From NCBI GenBank assembly GCA_021413825.1, contig JAIOPQ010000086.1:42982-78977 (forward strand): 35,996 nt of DNA, written 5' to 3'. Below, piece by piece: positions 1 to 6,739 of the stretch. The notes under the pieces are model-generated. The model worked only from the letters and a program-made list of their open reading frames with translations. It made no database searches and was not told where the DNA came from. The first letter of the stretch is position 1. Every line of letters starts with the position of its first letter. The position numbers and the translations under genes are program-made. The DNA is from Spirochaetia bacterium. Its GTDB lineage: Bacteria; Spirochaetota; Leptospiria; Leptospirales; Leptonemataceae.

Positions 1-53
1 TCACGCCTTCCGGGCTTCCGCAATTTTGAGGAATTCTGCTTCAGAATTGTCAT
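1..53 (-). CDS. 5' end of an unidentified gene, cut by the window edge
   Basis: An ATG on the minus strand lies two bases past the TGA of the thioesterase gene. A strong Shine-Dalgarno-like run (AAGGGGG, inside the last thioesterase codons) sits about 7 nt upstream of it. The frame stays open to the window edge and begins MTILKQNSSKLRKPGRR, a basic stretch with no recognisable domain. Spacing and RBS imply it is the next gene of the thioesterase operon, translated by coupling. Too little is present to name a family. Confidence 0.5.
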   Translation of the reverse strand, partial: MTILKQNSSKLRKPGRR

Positions 54-55
54 GC

Positions 56-523
56 TCAATCCCCCTTCAGGGATAGGACTGAAGAAGTTGCAGTAGCCAC
101 AATCTTACCGCGCGAATCTTTGACTTCTGCCTCTAGATGCAGAACTTTGCGGCCGCGACCCGTTATGCGAGCTTCAACTACAACTGTGTCAGGACACTTC
201 ACGGAACGCAAGTAATTGACATTTAAACCGATTGTCGTGGTTGGGCCTTTAATTGTTGAAAAACAAAGAGGACCCATTGTATCATCAATGTAAGCACCAA
301 TGATTCCGCCCTGGAGCATGCCCAGAGGATTTGAAAATTTTACGGGAGCGGGGAATGTCTGGACGAGTCGCTTCTTTGCCTCGAATTCTGTGAAGCGGCC
401 ACCAAACTCCCGGACGCTATTAGGCGGGATCTGAATGCCATTGCGTGCCGCTTCCTGAGCGAAACTACCAAACATAGCCTCAAATAGCGCGTTGTCCTCT
501 TCACGAATGCCTGCTGTTACCAT
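56..523 (-). CDS. PaaI-type hotdog-fold acyl-CoA thioesterase
   Basis: The 155-residue protein has the single hotdog-fold layout of the PaaI/YiiD-like thioesterases: an N-terminal helix region, then the family's central segment NPLGMLQGGIIGAYIDD at about residues 68-84, where the glycine-rich turn and acidic residue form the acyl-CoA site. The beta strands that follow (TTTIGLNVNYLRSV, later VLHLEAEV) match the family pattern. Such enzymes hydrolyse acyl-CoA esters in the cytoplasm; the substrate cannot be told from sequence. The ATG at 523 is chosen over in-frame codons further out because GGAGG sits 8 nt upstream. A 33-bp palindrome at 552-584 overlaps the likely promoter, suggesting control by a dimeric repressor. 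The next gene starts two bases after the stop. Confidence 0.85.
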   Translation of the reverse strand: MVTAGIREEDNALFEAMFGSFAQEAARNGIQIPPNSVREFGGRFTEFEAKKRLVQTFPAPVKFSNPLGMLQGGIIGAYIDDTMGPLCFSTIKGPTTTIGLNVNYLRSVKCPDTVVVEARITGRGRKVLHLEAEVKDSRGKIVATATSSVLSLKGD

Positions 524-551
524 GTTACCGAACCTCCATGCCCAATGGCAT

Positions 552-584
552 AATAGTGCTAATACACTGTGTAGTAGCACTATT
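552..584. promoter_or_regulatory. 33-bp near-perfect palindrome, probable operator of the thioesterase gene
   Basis: Left arm AATAGTGCTAATACAC (552-567), centre T (568), right arm GTGTAGTAGCACTATT (569-584): 15 of 16 arm positions are complementary. On the minus strand a TATTAT hexamer (550-555) overlaps its downstream edge, 27 nt before the thioesterase ATG, so a bound dimer would cover the promoter. The arrangement fits TetR-, GntR- or MarR-type regulation. The regulator is not in the window. A hairpin role in RNA is possible, but no T tract follows on the minus strand. Confidence 0.6.
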
Positions 585-648
585 GGCGAGAACTTTTTTA
601 GTGCCGGGCGGCCACCCTTGAAGGCTCGCGCTGGTTTTCTGGTCCTAT

Positions 649-993
649 TCAGGACACGGAGGCCTCCGCAATTAGTTCCACAGAATCAGCAAACACAAAG
701 TAACTGTGCAGGTTTGCTCCGCGCATAGTATCGAGGGTTTTCTGATTCACCCCGACCAGGTGAAATTGATGCCCGGGGAGATTCCGCTGGCGGCGCATCA
801 GTTGAATGAAAAGACCGATCCCCGAAGAATCCATATAACTCAGTTCTTTGCAGTCAATGACAAGGGAGACAGGCGCGGCTTCACCCAGAATATCCAGAAT
901 TTGCTTACGCGCCTCGCCCACCAGATACAGATTTAGTTCTCCCTTCAACTCAAGAATGAAATGGGGGCCAGTGGTTCTGGTTTTTATATTCAT
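649..993 (-). CDS. STAS-domain protein, anti-sigma-factor antagonist type
   Basis: The whole 114-residue protein is one STAS domain like SpoIIAA/RsbV. The signature LSYMDSSGIGLFIQL (residues 51-65) contains the D-S-S-G motif whose serine is phosphorylated by RsbW-type kinases and dephosphorylated by SpoIIE-type phosphatases in characterised systems. It is expected to be cytoplasmic and to act by binding a kinase/anti-sigma partner. No such partner is adjacent; the only SpoIIE phosphatase in the window is at 17670-20183. The ATG at 993 has no clear Shine-Dalgarno sequence. It stands alone: the downstream thioesterase is separated by 125 bp containing the palindrome. Confidence 0.87.
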   Translation of the reverse strand: MNIKTRTTGPHFILELKGELNLYLVGEARKQILDILGEAAPVSLVIDCKELSYMDSSGIGLFIQLMRRQRNLPGHQFHLVGVNQKTLDTMRGANLHSYFVFADSVELIAEASVS

Positions 994-1075
994 GGATGCA
1001 TGCTAACACATGGCTTCAGACAAAGCAAGGAGCAGAAGATGAAACGGGTTAATGCGGAAATAAAACGGATTTAGT

Positions 1076-1100
1076 GTAACCATTCCCGGTCAGAGGCGTA
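1076..1100 (+). promoter_or_regulatory. Candidate ECF-sigma promoter, GTAACC-N15-CGTA
   Basis: GTAACC at 1076-1081 is followed after 15 bp by CGTA at 1097-1100, 22 bp before the DUF1772-like gene. An AAC-containing -35 and a CGT-type -10 are characteristic of ECF sigma promoters. A GTAACC/CGAA-type motif is described for the alphaproteobacterial SigF branch paired with NrsF anti-sigma factors, the same pairing found just downstream. Function is inferred from motif and position only. Confidence 0.45.
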
Positions 1101-1122
1101 TCTGGGACCAATCGGAGGTTCT

Positions 1123-1590
1123 ATGAAAATAAAAGTTTTACGTTTTCTAGCGCTCGTATTTGCGGCGCTGACAGTGGGGATGAGGCTGGCTCATGTGCTT
1201 GAGTTGGGGCCGAAAATGGCCTGGGATGCGGATCTCTATTTCTCCGTTCAGTCCACGCTATACAGATTCTTTGCGATCGTAGGTCCAATTGTCGATGTGG
1301 GTGCAATTATCTCCATCATCGCTCTTGTGGTAATACTTCGTGGCCGGACATCCTTTTCACTTACGGCGGCCGCATTGATTGCACTGTTGGCCTCCCTTGC
1401 CATCTGGCTAATCGTCGTTGCCCCGGCTCACGGTCATTTAGCGACCTGGATTGGTTCGCATACAGTCCCGGACGATTGGATGCACTGGCGCAATCAATGG
1501 CAGTTTGGACAGGCAGGATGCTTTGTGTTCGATCTCTCCGGTTTTATGTTGTTGCTACTATCAGTGATTCGAGACACACCGGGTGACTGA
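1123..1590 (+). CDS. DUF1772-like integral membrane protein
   Basis: The 155-residue protein has four predicted membrane helices (about 6-22, 48-71, 82-101 and 134-150). Between helices 3 and 4 lies HWRNQWQFGQAGCFVFDLSGF, much like the NxRWxxGHAxRF...L segment of DUF1772/anthrone-oxygenase-like membrane proteins; the N-terminal GPKMAWDADLYFSVQSTLYRFF also fits. The biochemical role is unknown. The ATG has a good RBS (CGGAGG, 7 nt upstream) and an ECF-type promoter motif just before that. It lies directly upstream of an ECF sigma/anti-sigma pair on the same strand, so it is probably a regulon member and perhaps the first gene of that operon. Confidence 0.65.
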   Translation: MKIKVLRFLALVFAALTVGMRLAHVLELGPKMAWDADLYFSVQSTLYRFFAIVGPIVDVGAIISIIALVVILRGRTSFSLTAAALIALLASLAIWLIVVAPAHGHLATWIGSHTVPDDWMHWRNQWQFGQAGCFVFDLSGFMLLLLSVIRDTPGD

Positions 1591-1749
1591 GTTGGATCAC
1601 AAAGAATTGATCCATTCATCTGCCGCATAACGTTAATTTTGCCAACAGTATTGGGTGCCGTATTTCAAGTCGGTGGCGCGCGTGTGCGGACGCCTCCAAT
1701 CCTTCCAAAAAGAGTGGACGGCGGGGCGCATAAGGCCAGAGATCTGATC

Positions 1750-2316
1750 GTGGTCGGGTTAAGTAAAAGCACGCTGGCCGACCGGGAATCGCGCTGGAAG
1801 GCCTGGATGCAAGAGTCGCAGGAGGGAAATGAGAAATCATATGCACTGTTACTTGGCGAACTTGCAAAGGCAGCCGCGTCTTACGCGCAGATCAGACAAT
1901 CGGATCCGGACCTTTGCGCAGATTTTTCCCAGGAAGTGATGATAGCAGTTCACCGCGCCAGGCACACGTTCAGATCTGAGAAAATGTTTAGCCCCTGGTT
2001 CTTTGCAATCGTCAGGAATCGTTTTATAGATACTTTGCGCGCAGCCAGACGTAGCCCAATTTTCATGGATTCAGAAGCGGTGGTCAATCAATTGATCGCG
2101 CGTGACCCTGAATGGGCAACAATGGATGCAATGCGTGAGGCTATAGCGCGACTGCCTGCCGTGCAACAGAAAGCGATTCACCTGAGAATGGACGGAAGAA
2201 GCATACAGGAAATGGCAGTTGAAATGAATCTGGGGATTTCTGCGGCAAAAGTAACTGTGCACCGGGCCAGGAAGGCCCTTGAAAAAATACTGAGGCAGGA
2301 TTATGAATTCGATTGA
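1750..2316 (+). CDS. ECF-type RNA polymerase sigma factor (SigF/ECF16-like)
   Basis: The 188-residue protein (from the GTG at 1750) has the two-domain ECF layout. Region 2 contains DLCADFSQEVMIAVHRARHTF and FSPWFFAIVRNRFIDTLRAA (-10 recognition). Region 4 contains LPAVQQKAIHLRMDGRSI and a helix-turn-helix ending in SAAKVTVHRARKALEKIL. The start is uncertain. The GTG at 1750 keeps the RESRWKAWMQESQEGN segment seen in relatives, while the ATG at 1807 has the better RBS (GGAAGG) but removes part of region 2.1. The frame is open upstream to a TTG at 1639, where the composition looks non-coding. The next gene, an NrsF-like anti-sigma factor, overlaps by 14 nt, which supports assignment to the SigF-NrsF branch (heavy-metal/redox stress in alphaproteobacteria). 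Confidence 0.88.
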   Translation: MVGLSKSTLADRESRWKAWMQESQEGNEKSYALLLGELAKAAASYAQIRQSDPDLCADFSQEVMIAVHRARHTFRSEKMFSPWFFAIVRNRFIDTLRAARRSPIFMDSEAVVNQLIARDPEWATMDAMREAIARLPAVQQKAIHLRMDGRSIQEMAVEMNLGISAAKVTVHRARKALEKILRQDYEFD

Positions 2317-2917
2317 AGATCTTGTTAAGGACCTAAAGCCAGTGAAGCCCGCGCCTTCGACGCGCACGTTTGTGCTTTTATGGATTCTGTTCAGCCTGGC
2401 TTTTCTGGGGTTAGCGTTTTTGATCCGTCAGCCGTTTAAGGAAAACACTCCAATTGTTTTGCTACTCCACTTTGTTTTATCATTGGTCGCGGCTGTAGCC
2501 GCACTTGCGAGCGCTTCGCCGCATGAATTTAGATTCTCTCGATTCCTCAGACCATTTGCTTTCCTGTGGCCGCTACCCGTAGTTGTTACTATTCTGCTTA
2601 TTCCCACCCGGGCCTTTTGGTTCATAACTCCTCGCTGTATTTTGGCAAGTATCGCCTGGACTATTCCTGGAATGCTACTAATGATGTGGTTTTTTAGAAA
2701 AGGATTCGTGCTTAATCCGTTTCATTCTATATTACTTGGATCGATTGCAGCGGCATCGCTTGGTGCCTTAGCACAGAACATAGTATGCGTGGAACTGGGA
2801 GGACTCCATCGAGTGATTTCGCATACGGTTCCCGCAGCGTTGGTTGCAGCGCTCGCAATTGCATCGCACAACTTTGTGGCTGCGCACCTGTTTACTGAAA
2901 GGTCACGGAAACTTTGA
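2303..2917 (+). CDS. NrsF-like (DUF1109) membrane anti-sigma factor
   Basis: This 204-residue protein has a short cytoplasmic N-terminus (MNSIEDLVKDLKPVKP) and six predicted membrane helices. That is the layout of DUF1109/NrsF anti-sigma factors, which hold an ECF sigma at the inner membrane. Two features support it: the Cys112 segment PRCILASIAWTIPGMLLMMW and the C-terminal pair region with Cys162. In characterised NrsF/OsrA proteins, paired conserved cysteines are implicated in sensing metal or oxidative stress. The start codon overlaps the sigma gene by 14 nt, so the two proteins should be made in step. The 3' end overlaps the convergent YceI gene by 26 nt. Confidence 0.8.
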   Translation: MNSIEDLVKDLKPVKPAPSTRTFVLLWILFSLAFLGLAFLIRQPFKENTPIVLLLHFVLSLVAAVAALASASPHEFRFSRFLRPFAFLWPLPVVVTILLIPTRAFWFITPRCILASIAWTIPGMLLMMWFFRKGFVLNPFHSILLGSIAAASLGALAQNIVCVELGGLHRVISHTVPAALVAALAIASHNFVAAHLFTERSRKL

Positions 2918-3437
2918 AGGAAACTATTACATCGTCTTGCACGGTAAGCAAAAGCAGTTTTGGTGCTTCAATCCCAAAGTCGTGCAATTGAATATGTATT
3001 GTTCCGGTTGCAGTCGTCTCTTTCGATTCGCTCAGTTCAAAATCTGAGGAAAATGGCTTTTCGTGTCCGTTTATGAGTAATGTCCCGGACATCTTATTCT
3101 TTCCAATGCGTGCGTCGATCGGGTTTACCCTGGCAACGATCTCTTTGACCGCCGGGAACCCAAGGATCTCAAGCATATTAGAGTCCCTGTTTCGATTTCC
3201 GGTTGTCATACCGTTAAGCGGAATAATTACACGGAATGGACCAGCTGAATAGATCTCACCCTGGCGTTTTGGAACAAAATCCAGGATCTCAATAGTGTTG
3301 CAGTTTCCTGTTACAGTCTTCAGCGGATGGGCAATCGTGAACTGGACTTCTTTGCTCACTTCAAGTGAAAGCAATGGCGAACTTAGCAATACTAGAAACG
3401 ACGTTAGCAGGAATATCTTTTTGTTGGCAGATCGCAT
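2892..3437 (-). CDS. YceI-family periplasmic lipid-binding protein
   Basis: A 181-residue secreted protein: the N-terminus MRSANKKIFLLTSFLVLLSSPLLS is a signal peptide, cut around residue 24. The mature part shows YceI-family features: VQFTIAHPLKTVTG near the start, then PFRVIIPLNGMTTGNRNRD and MLEILGFPAVKEI, equivalent to the family's 'sxxxxRDxHLxxxxFFDxxxYP' block, then a beta-rich C-terminal half. YceI proteins form lipocalin-like barrels that bind isoprenoid or other amphipathic lipids. It follows the b561-like gene by 8 nt, the same pairing as yceJ-yceI in Escherichia coli, so a shared redox or quinone-related job is likely. The 3' end overlaps the anti-sigma gene. Confidence 0.8.
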   Translation of the reverse strand: MRSANKKIFLLTSFLVLLSSPLLSLEVSKEVQFTIAHPLKTVTGNCNTIEILDFVPKRQGEIYSAGPFRVIIPLNGMTTGNRNRDSNMLEILGFPAVKEIVARVNPIDARIGKNKMSGTLLINGHEKPFSSDFELSESKETTATGTIHIQLHDFGIEAPKLLLLTVQDDVIVSFKVSVTFQ

Positions 3438-3445
3438 ATTGGCTC

Positions 3446-4027
3446 CTAAAAATAAAAAACCCCAATTGAAACGGTAAGTGCGCCCAGGCCTGCCCAGCCC
3501 GCGCGTTGCATGGAATGCGCAGCCTTTGGACCACCATGCTCGATTCGCTTGCCGAGAGCTGGCATACTTGCAAGTGCGGCCAGGTGGAACAATGCAAGCA
3601 GCTTATGCGCGCTCACTGTATCGAATTCGGTTGATTCGCGTTCGCGCGAAGGAGCAAGAACAGATAGCCCCGCAGTAAGCGCATAGGCAGCTACAGTGGC
3701 CCCTGCCAGAGCCCTATGTCCGCCACCTCGCGTAGCCTTCCATTCTGACCGACTCATCAGCGCATAATAAAGTGGAAGGTTTTCCTGTGGATTTAAAAGA
3801 AGCAATGCGTTTGCGGTGGGCTCTGCTGTTCGACGGAGCGAGTGAAGGGCTTTCTCACCTTCCAGATTGGTCGCAAGCCAGAAGCCCCATGTTGCAAGCC
3901 CAGTGATCTGATGCCATTGCAGCATCTCTCGCCGCATGGATGTAGATGTGGAAGGTTCAGAGACCTCTGGGGCCGCGAACAATTGAGAACTAACAAGCAC
4001 AAGGACCAGGAAAACGCAGGCGCGCAT
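3446..4027 (-). CDS. Exported/membrane protein, cytochrome b561-like (probable YceI partner)
   Basis: This 193-residue protein starts with a cleavable-looking signal (MRACVFLVLVLVSSQLFA) followed by a four-helix arrangement. Histidines fall within or next to the helices: WHQITG (about 39), GHRALAGA, SAHKLLALFHLAAL and AAHSMQRAG. Helix-embedded histidines in a small four-helix membrane protein suggest a di-haem b-type cytochrome resembling b561/YceJ. This is an inference; sequence identity to a named family was not tested. It lies 8 nt upstream of the YceI gene, matching the E. coli yceJ-yceI pairing. A TATTAT hexamer about 6 nt before the ATG and lack of an RBS raise the chance of a leaderless transcript, or that the start is internal. 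Confidence 0.55.
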   Translation of the reverse strand: MRACVFLVLVLVSSQLFAAPEVSEPSTSTSMRREMLQWHQITGLATWGFWLATNLEGEKALHSLRRTAEPTANALLLLNPQENLPLYYALMSRSEWKATRGGGHRALAGATVAAYALTAGLSVLAPSRERESTEFDTVSAHKLLALFHLAALASMPALGKRIEHGGPKAAHSMQRAGWAGLGALTVSIGVFYF

Positions 4028-4091
4028 ACTCTATAATACGGGCTTACGTTGTGCGCGGGACTCCTTTTTGCCCTTGATCCAGCTTGTAGTA

Positions 4092-4110
4092 GCGACTGAG
4101 AGCCAGTCGC
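4092..4110. repeat. Perfect short hairpin GCGACTG-N5-CAGTCGC
   Basis: Seven-base arms (4092-4098 and 4104-4110) around a 5-nt loop lie between glpK and the b561-like gene, 52 bp past the glpK stop. No T run follows on either strand, so it is not a typical intrinsic terminator. It may be a dispersed intergenic hairpin, an RNA-stabilising element or a weak terminator. Confidence 0.45.
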
Positions 4111-4161
4111 AATCTCTTTGCACTTCCGCTTCAGGACGTGCCGAATGGCTGGTGAGGATTT

Positions 4162-5655
4162 CTACTCAGACCAGTTCTTCACGCGCTCCACACCTTTGCT
4201 CCACAATCTAAGCTCACGATCGCGCCTTTCCTGACTCATGGAAGGCCTAAAAAAGGTACGATTCTCCTGGAGCTTCAACAGAGCTTCTGCATCTTTCCAT
4301 ATACCAGCTTCCATGCCTGCAAGATAAGCCACGCCGAGTGCTGTAGTATCAGCATTTTGCGGACGTTCAACAGGAACATTTAGAATGTCGGATTGAAATT
4401 GCATCAGGTAGTGATTCGCAGTTGCCCCACCATCCACTCGAAGGGAAGGAAGTTTTTCACCCGTATCTGTTTCCATTGCTCGCACAAGGTCGTGCGATTG
4501 AAATGCAATTGATTTAAGCGCAGCGCGCGTCATGCGAGCAGGATCTGTATCGCGCGTCAGGCCGAAAACTGCACCGCGTGCCTTCATATCCCAGTGCGGT
4601 GCTCCCAGTCCCGCAAATGCTGGAACAAAAACCACATCATCTTCATCGTCGCGGATGTTTTTGATCATGTCCTCTGTTTCGCGAGCGCTTGCAAAGAATT
4701 TCATGAAGTCGCGCAGCCACTGAATCACTGCTCCTCCAATAAACACCGAACCTTCCAACGCATAGGAAACGCCACCTTTCTCATCGCATGCAAGCGTGGT
4801 AAGCAATCCTGATTTGCTGATTATATATTTGGAACCGGTTTGAAACAGTAGAAAGCAACCGGTGCCGTAGGTATTCTTTGCCTGCCCCGGCTTAACGCAA
4901 AGTTGTCCAAACAATGCGGCTTGTTGGTCTCCTGCGATTGCAAGCACAGGGATTCCATCGATTAGCCCCTGAACATTCTTAGTTGTACCAAATTTACTGC
5001 GGCTAGCCTGGACTTCAGGAAGAAGGTTTTTAGGAACGTTGAGCATCGTGCAGAGCTCGTCGTCCCATTGCTTGTTTTCAATATTGTACAGAAGCGTGCG
5101 CGATGCGTTTGTGTAATCGGTCTTCCATTCCCCGGTGAGTTTATAAAGCAGCCATGTGTCCATTGTGCCTGCCATCAGTTCGCCTTTTTCAGCTCTTGCG
5201 CGGGCACCTGGAACGTTCTCAAGAATCCAGCGAATCTTTGTGCCGGAGAAATATGCATCGATTACGAGGCCGGTCTTCTTGCGCACCATATCGGCCAGAT
5301 TTTTCTTTTTGAGTTCTTCGCAAAAGTCAGCCGTGCGTCTGCATTGCCAGACAATCGCGCGATGGACAGGCTCACCTGTTTTTCTGTCCCAGATCAGAGT
5401 TGTTTCGCGTTGATTGGTAATTGCAATTCCAGCAGCATTCTTCGCATCCAGTCCACCCTTGCTCAGTGCCTCGGCCAAAAGCGAACATACACCTGTCCAG
5501 ATCTCATTTGCATCGTGCTCTACCCAGCCCGGTTTAGGGAAGTGCTGGGTAAATTCTCGATAGGCGCTTGAAACGACCTTGCCTGCTGTGTCGAAACAGA
5601 ATACGCGCGATCCAGTGGTACCCTGGTCAATGGAAATAATGAAGTCTTTTGCCAT
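4162..5655 (-). CDS. glpK: Glycerol kinase
   Basis: The 497-residue protein is full length for GlpK (E. coli 502) and belongs to the FGGY kinases. The N-terminus MAKDFIISIDQGTTGSR is the phosphate-binding loop. FGGY motifs follow, including the GDQQAALFGQLC region, YGTGCFLLFQTG, and the C-terminal LRVDGGATANHYLMQFQSDIL. It phosphorylates cytoplasmic glycerol to glycerol-3-phosphate for lipid synthesis or catabolism. The ATG at 5655 is preferred over an in-frame TTG four codons upstream because it matches the usual GlpK N-terminus; neither has a clear RBS. No glpF, glpD or glpR is adjacent. A perfect 14-bp palindrome lies 89 bp upstream, between this gene and the divergent ABC operon. Confidence 0.96.
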   Translation of the reverse strand: MAKDFIISIDQGTTGSRVFCFDTAGKVVSSAYREFTQHFPKPGWVEHDANEIWTGVCSLLAEALSKGGLDAKNAAGIAITNQRETTLIWDRKTGEPVHRAIVWQCRRTADFCEELKKKNLADMVRKKTGLVIDAYFSGTKIRWILENVPGARARAEKGELMAGTMDTWLLYKLTGEWKTDYTNASRTLLYNIENKQWDDELCTMLNVPKNLLPEVQASRSKFGTTKNVQGLIDGIPVLAIAGDQQAALFGQLCVKPGQAKNTYGTGCFLLFQTGSKYIISKSGLLTTLACDEKGGVSYALEGSVFIGGAVIQWLRDFMKFFASARETEDMIKNIRDDEDDVVFVPAFAGLGAPHWDMKARGAVFGLTRDTDPARMTRAALKSIAFQSHDLVRAMETDTGEKLPSLRVDGGATANHYLMQFQSDILNVPVERPQNADTTALGVAYLAGMEAGIWKDAEALLKLQENRTFFRPSMSQERRDRELRLWSKGVERVKNWSE

Positions 5656-5743
5656 AAGCGAATTCAATCATCGAATACAAATGCGCAAGCCGAAAACCAA
5701 AAGGATTCGTCTTATTAAAGCCAATCGCCGGGAATCGATCATA

Positions 5744-5757
5744 AATCATTAATGATT
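5744..5757. promoter_or_regulatory. Perfect 14-bp palindrome between glpK and the ABC operon
   Basis: AATCATTAATGATT is fully self-complementary and sits in the 181-bp divergent intergenic region, 89 bp from the glpK ATG and 80 bp from the ABC ATG. It could be an operator serving either gene. AT-rich palindromes of this size can arise by chance, so support is modest. Confidence 0.35.
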
Positions 5758-5836
5758 AGACCAATCCAAGTTGGGTGGTTTCCTGGGCGCGATGCGTGCA
5801 TTCAGATTGTCCGCACCCTGAGGAGAAATAGAATCG

Positions 5837-6739
5837 ATGCTCGAACTCAGAGAAATTTCAAAAGCGTTTGGAAGGAAACAAGCTCTAAGCGATGTTTCGC
5901 TTGCTCTTCAACCAGGCGAATGCACTGGAATCATTGGACCTAACGGTTCTGGAAAAACTACGCTCATCAATATCATCCTGGGGCTCCTGCGGCCAGATTC
6001 AGGAACATATGATGTCGACGGCATACCGTTTGCCACAGCAAGAACTTCACTTCTTCGATCGATCGGGGCTGTTACAGAGCAGCCGCGTTTCTATCCTGGA
6101 GTCAGTGCGCGCGTAAATCTCAGATTCATCGCCCGGGCCTGTGGACTTGTGTCTGAAAAAGAAAGAATAGAGACGGTGCTGAAGTTCGCAGACCTGAGCG
6201 ATCATGCTGATCGAGTTTACGGAAGCTATTCGCTTGGAATGCGGCAGCGCCTGAGCATCGCTGCCGCTCTTTTGTCTGATCCGCAGATAGTCATTTTCGA
6301 TGAACCCACAAATGGACTTGATCCGGAAGGAATCCGCCTGATTCGCACAAAGATAATTGATTTGAAGGCACAGGGAAAGACAATCATTCTCTGTTCGCAT
6401 TTGATGTCTGAAGTGCAGCAGGTCTGTACTCGATTTGCAATTCTATCTGAGGGCAGGGTGCTGCAAACTGCAACTGTAGAGGATGTCATTGGAGGCAAAG
6501 CTCGCACGATTGTTATTGCGGCCACAAACCTTGAAAAATTGCGACTTCACATTGAGCAGAAAGAAATAGGACAAATCACGCAAGAGCATTCAGGGAGTAT
6601 TACATTGAAGGTCAGCGACAAAATAAAAAACCACGAACTACTCAAGCAACTCGTTGATTCTGGAATTGAGATTTCTTCTTTTGCTCCAGCGCCAACGGCC
6701 CTTGAAGATTATTTTACATCCGTGTTGAGTGCCCAATGA
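5837..6739 (+). CDS. ABC transporter ATP-binding protein (exporter type)
   Basis: The 300-residue protein has all ABC ATPase motifs in order: Walker A GPNGSGKT (34-41), Q-loop TEQPRFYPG, signature YSLGMRQRL, Walker B IVIFDEPTNGLD and the H-switch in LCSHLMSEV. The single ATPase plus a C-terminal extension of about 80 residues is typical of CcmA/DrrA/NatA-like exporters. The ATG follows GAGGAG at 11 nt. The permease gene overlaps by 4 nt (ATGA), so the two subunits are probably made together and assemble as a 2+2 complex in the inner membrane. The substrate is unknown; antibiotic, lipid or sodium export are all seen in this family. Confidence 0.92.
   Translation: MLELREISKAFGRKQALSDVSLALQPGECTGIIGPNGSGKTTLINIILGLLRPDSGTYDVDGIPFATARTSLLRSIGAVTEQPRFYPGVSARVNLRFIARACGLVSEKERIETVLKFADLSDHADRVYGSYSLGMRQRLSIAAALLSDPQIVIFDEPTNGLDPEGIRLIRTKIIDLKAQGKTIILCSHLMSEVQQVCTRFAILSEGRVLQTATVEDVIGGKARTIVIAATNLEKLRLHIEQKEIGQITQEHSGSITLKVSDKIKNHELLKQLVDSGIEISSFAPAPTALEDYFTSVLSAQ

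Noticed and set aside
1639..1749. Extended N-terminus of the ECF sigma factor from a TTG
   Set aside because: The extra residues look non-coding, no RBS is present and ECF factors do not need them.
5068..5571. 167-codon plus-strand frame opposite glpK
   Set aside because: Lies wholly antisense to a well-supported gene; its protein has no domain pattern and a cysteine-rich, random-looking composition.
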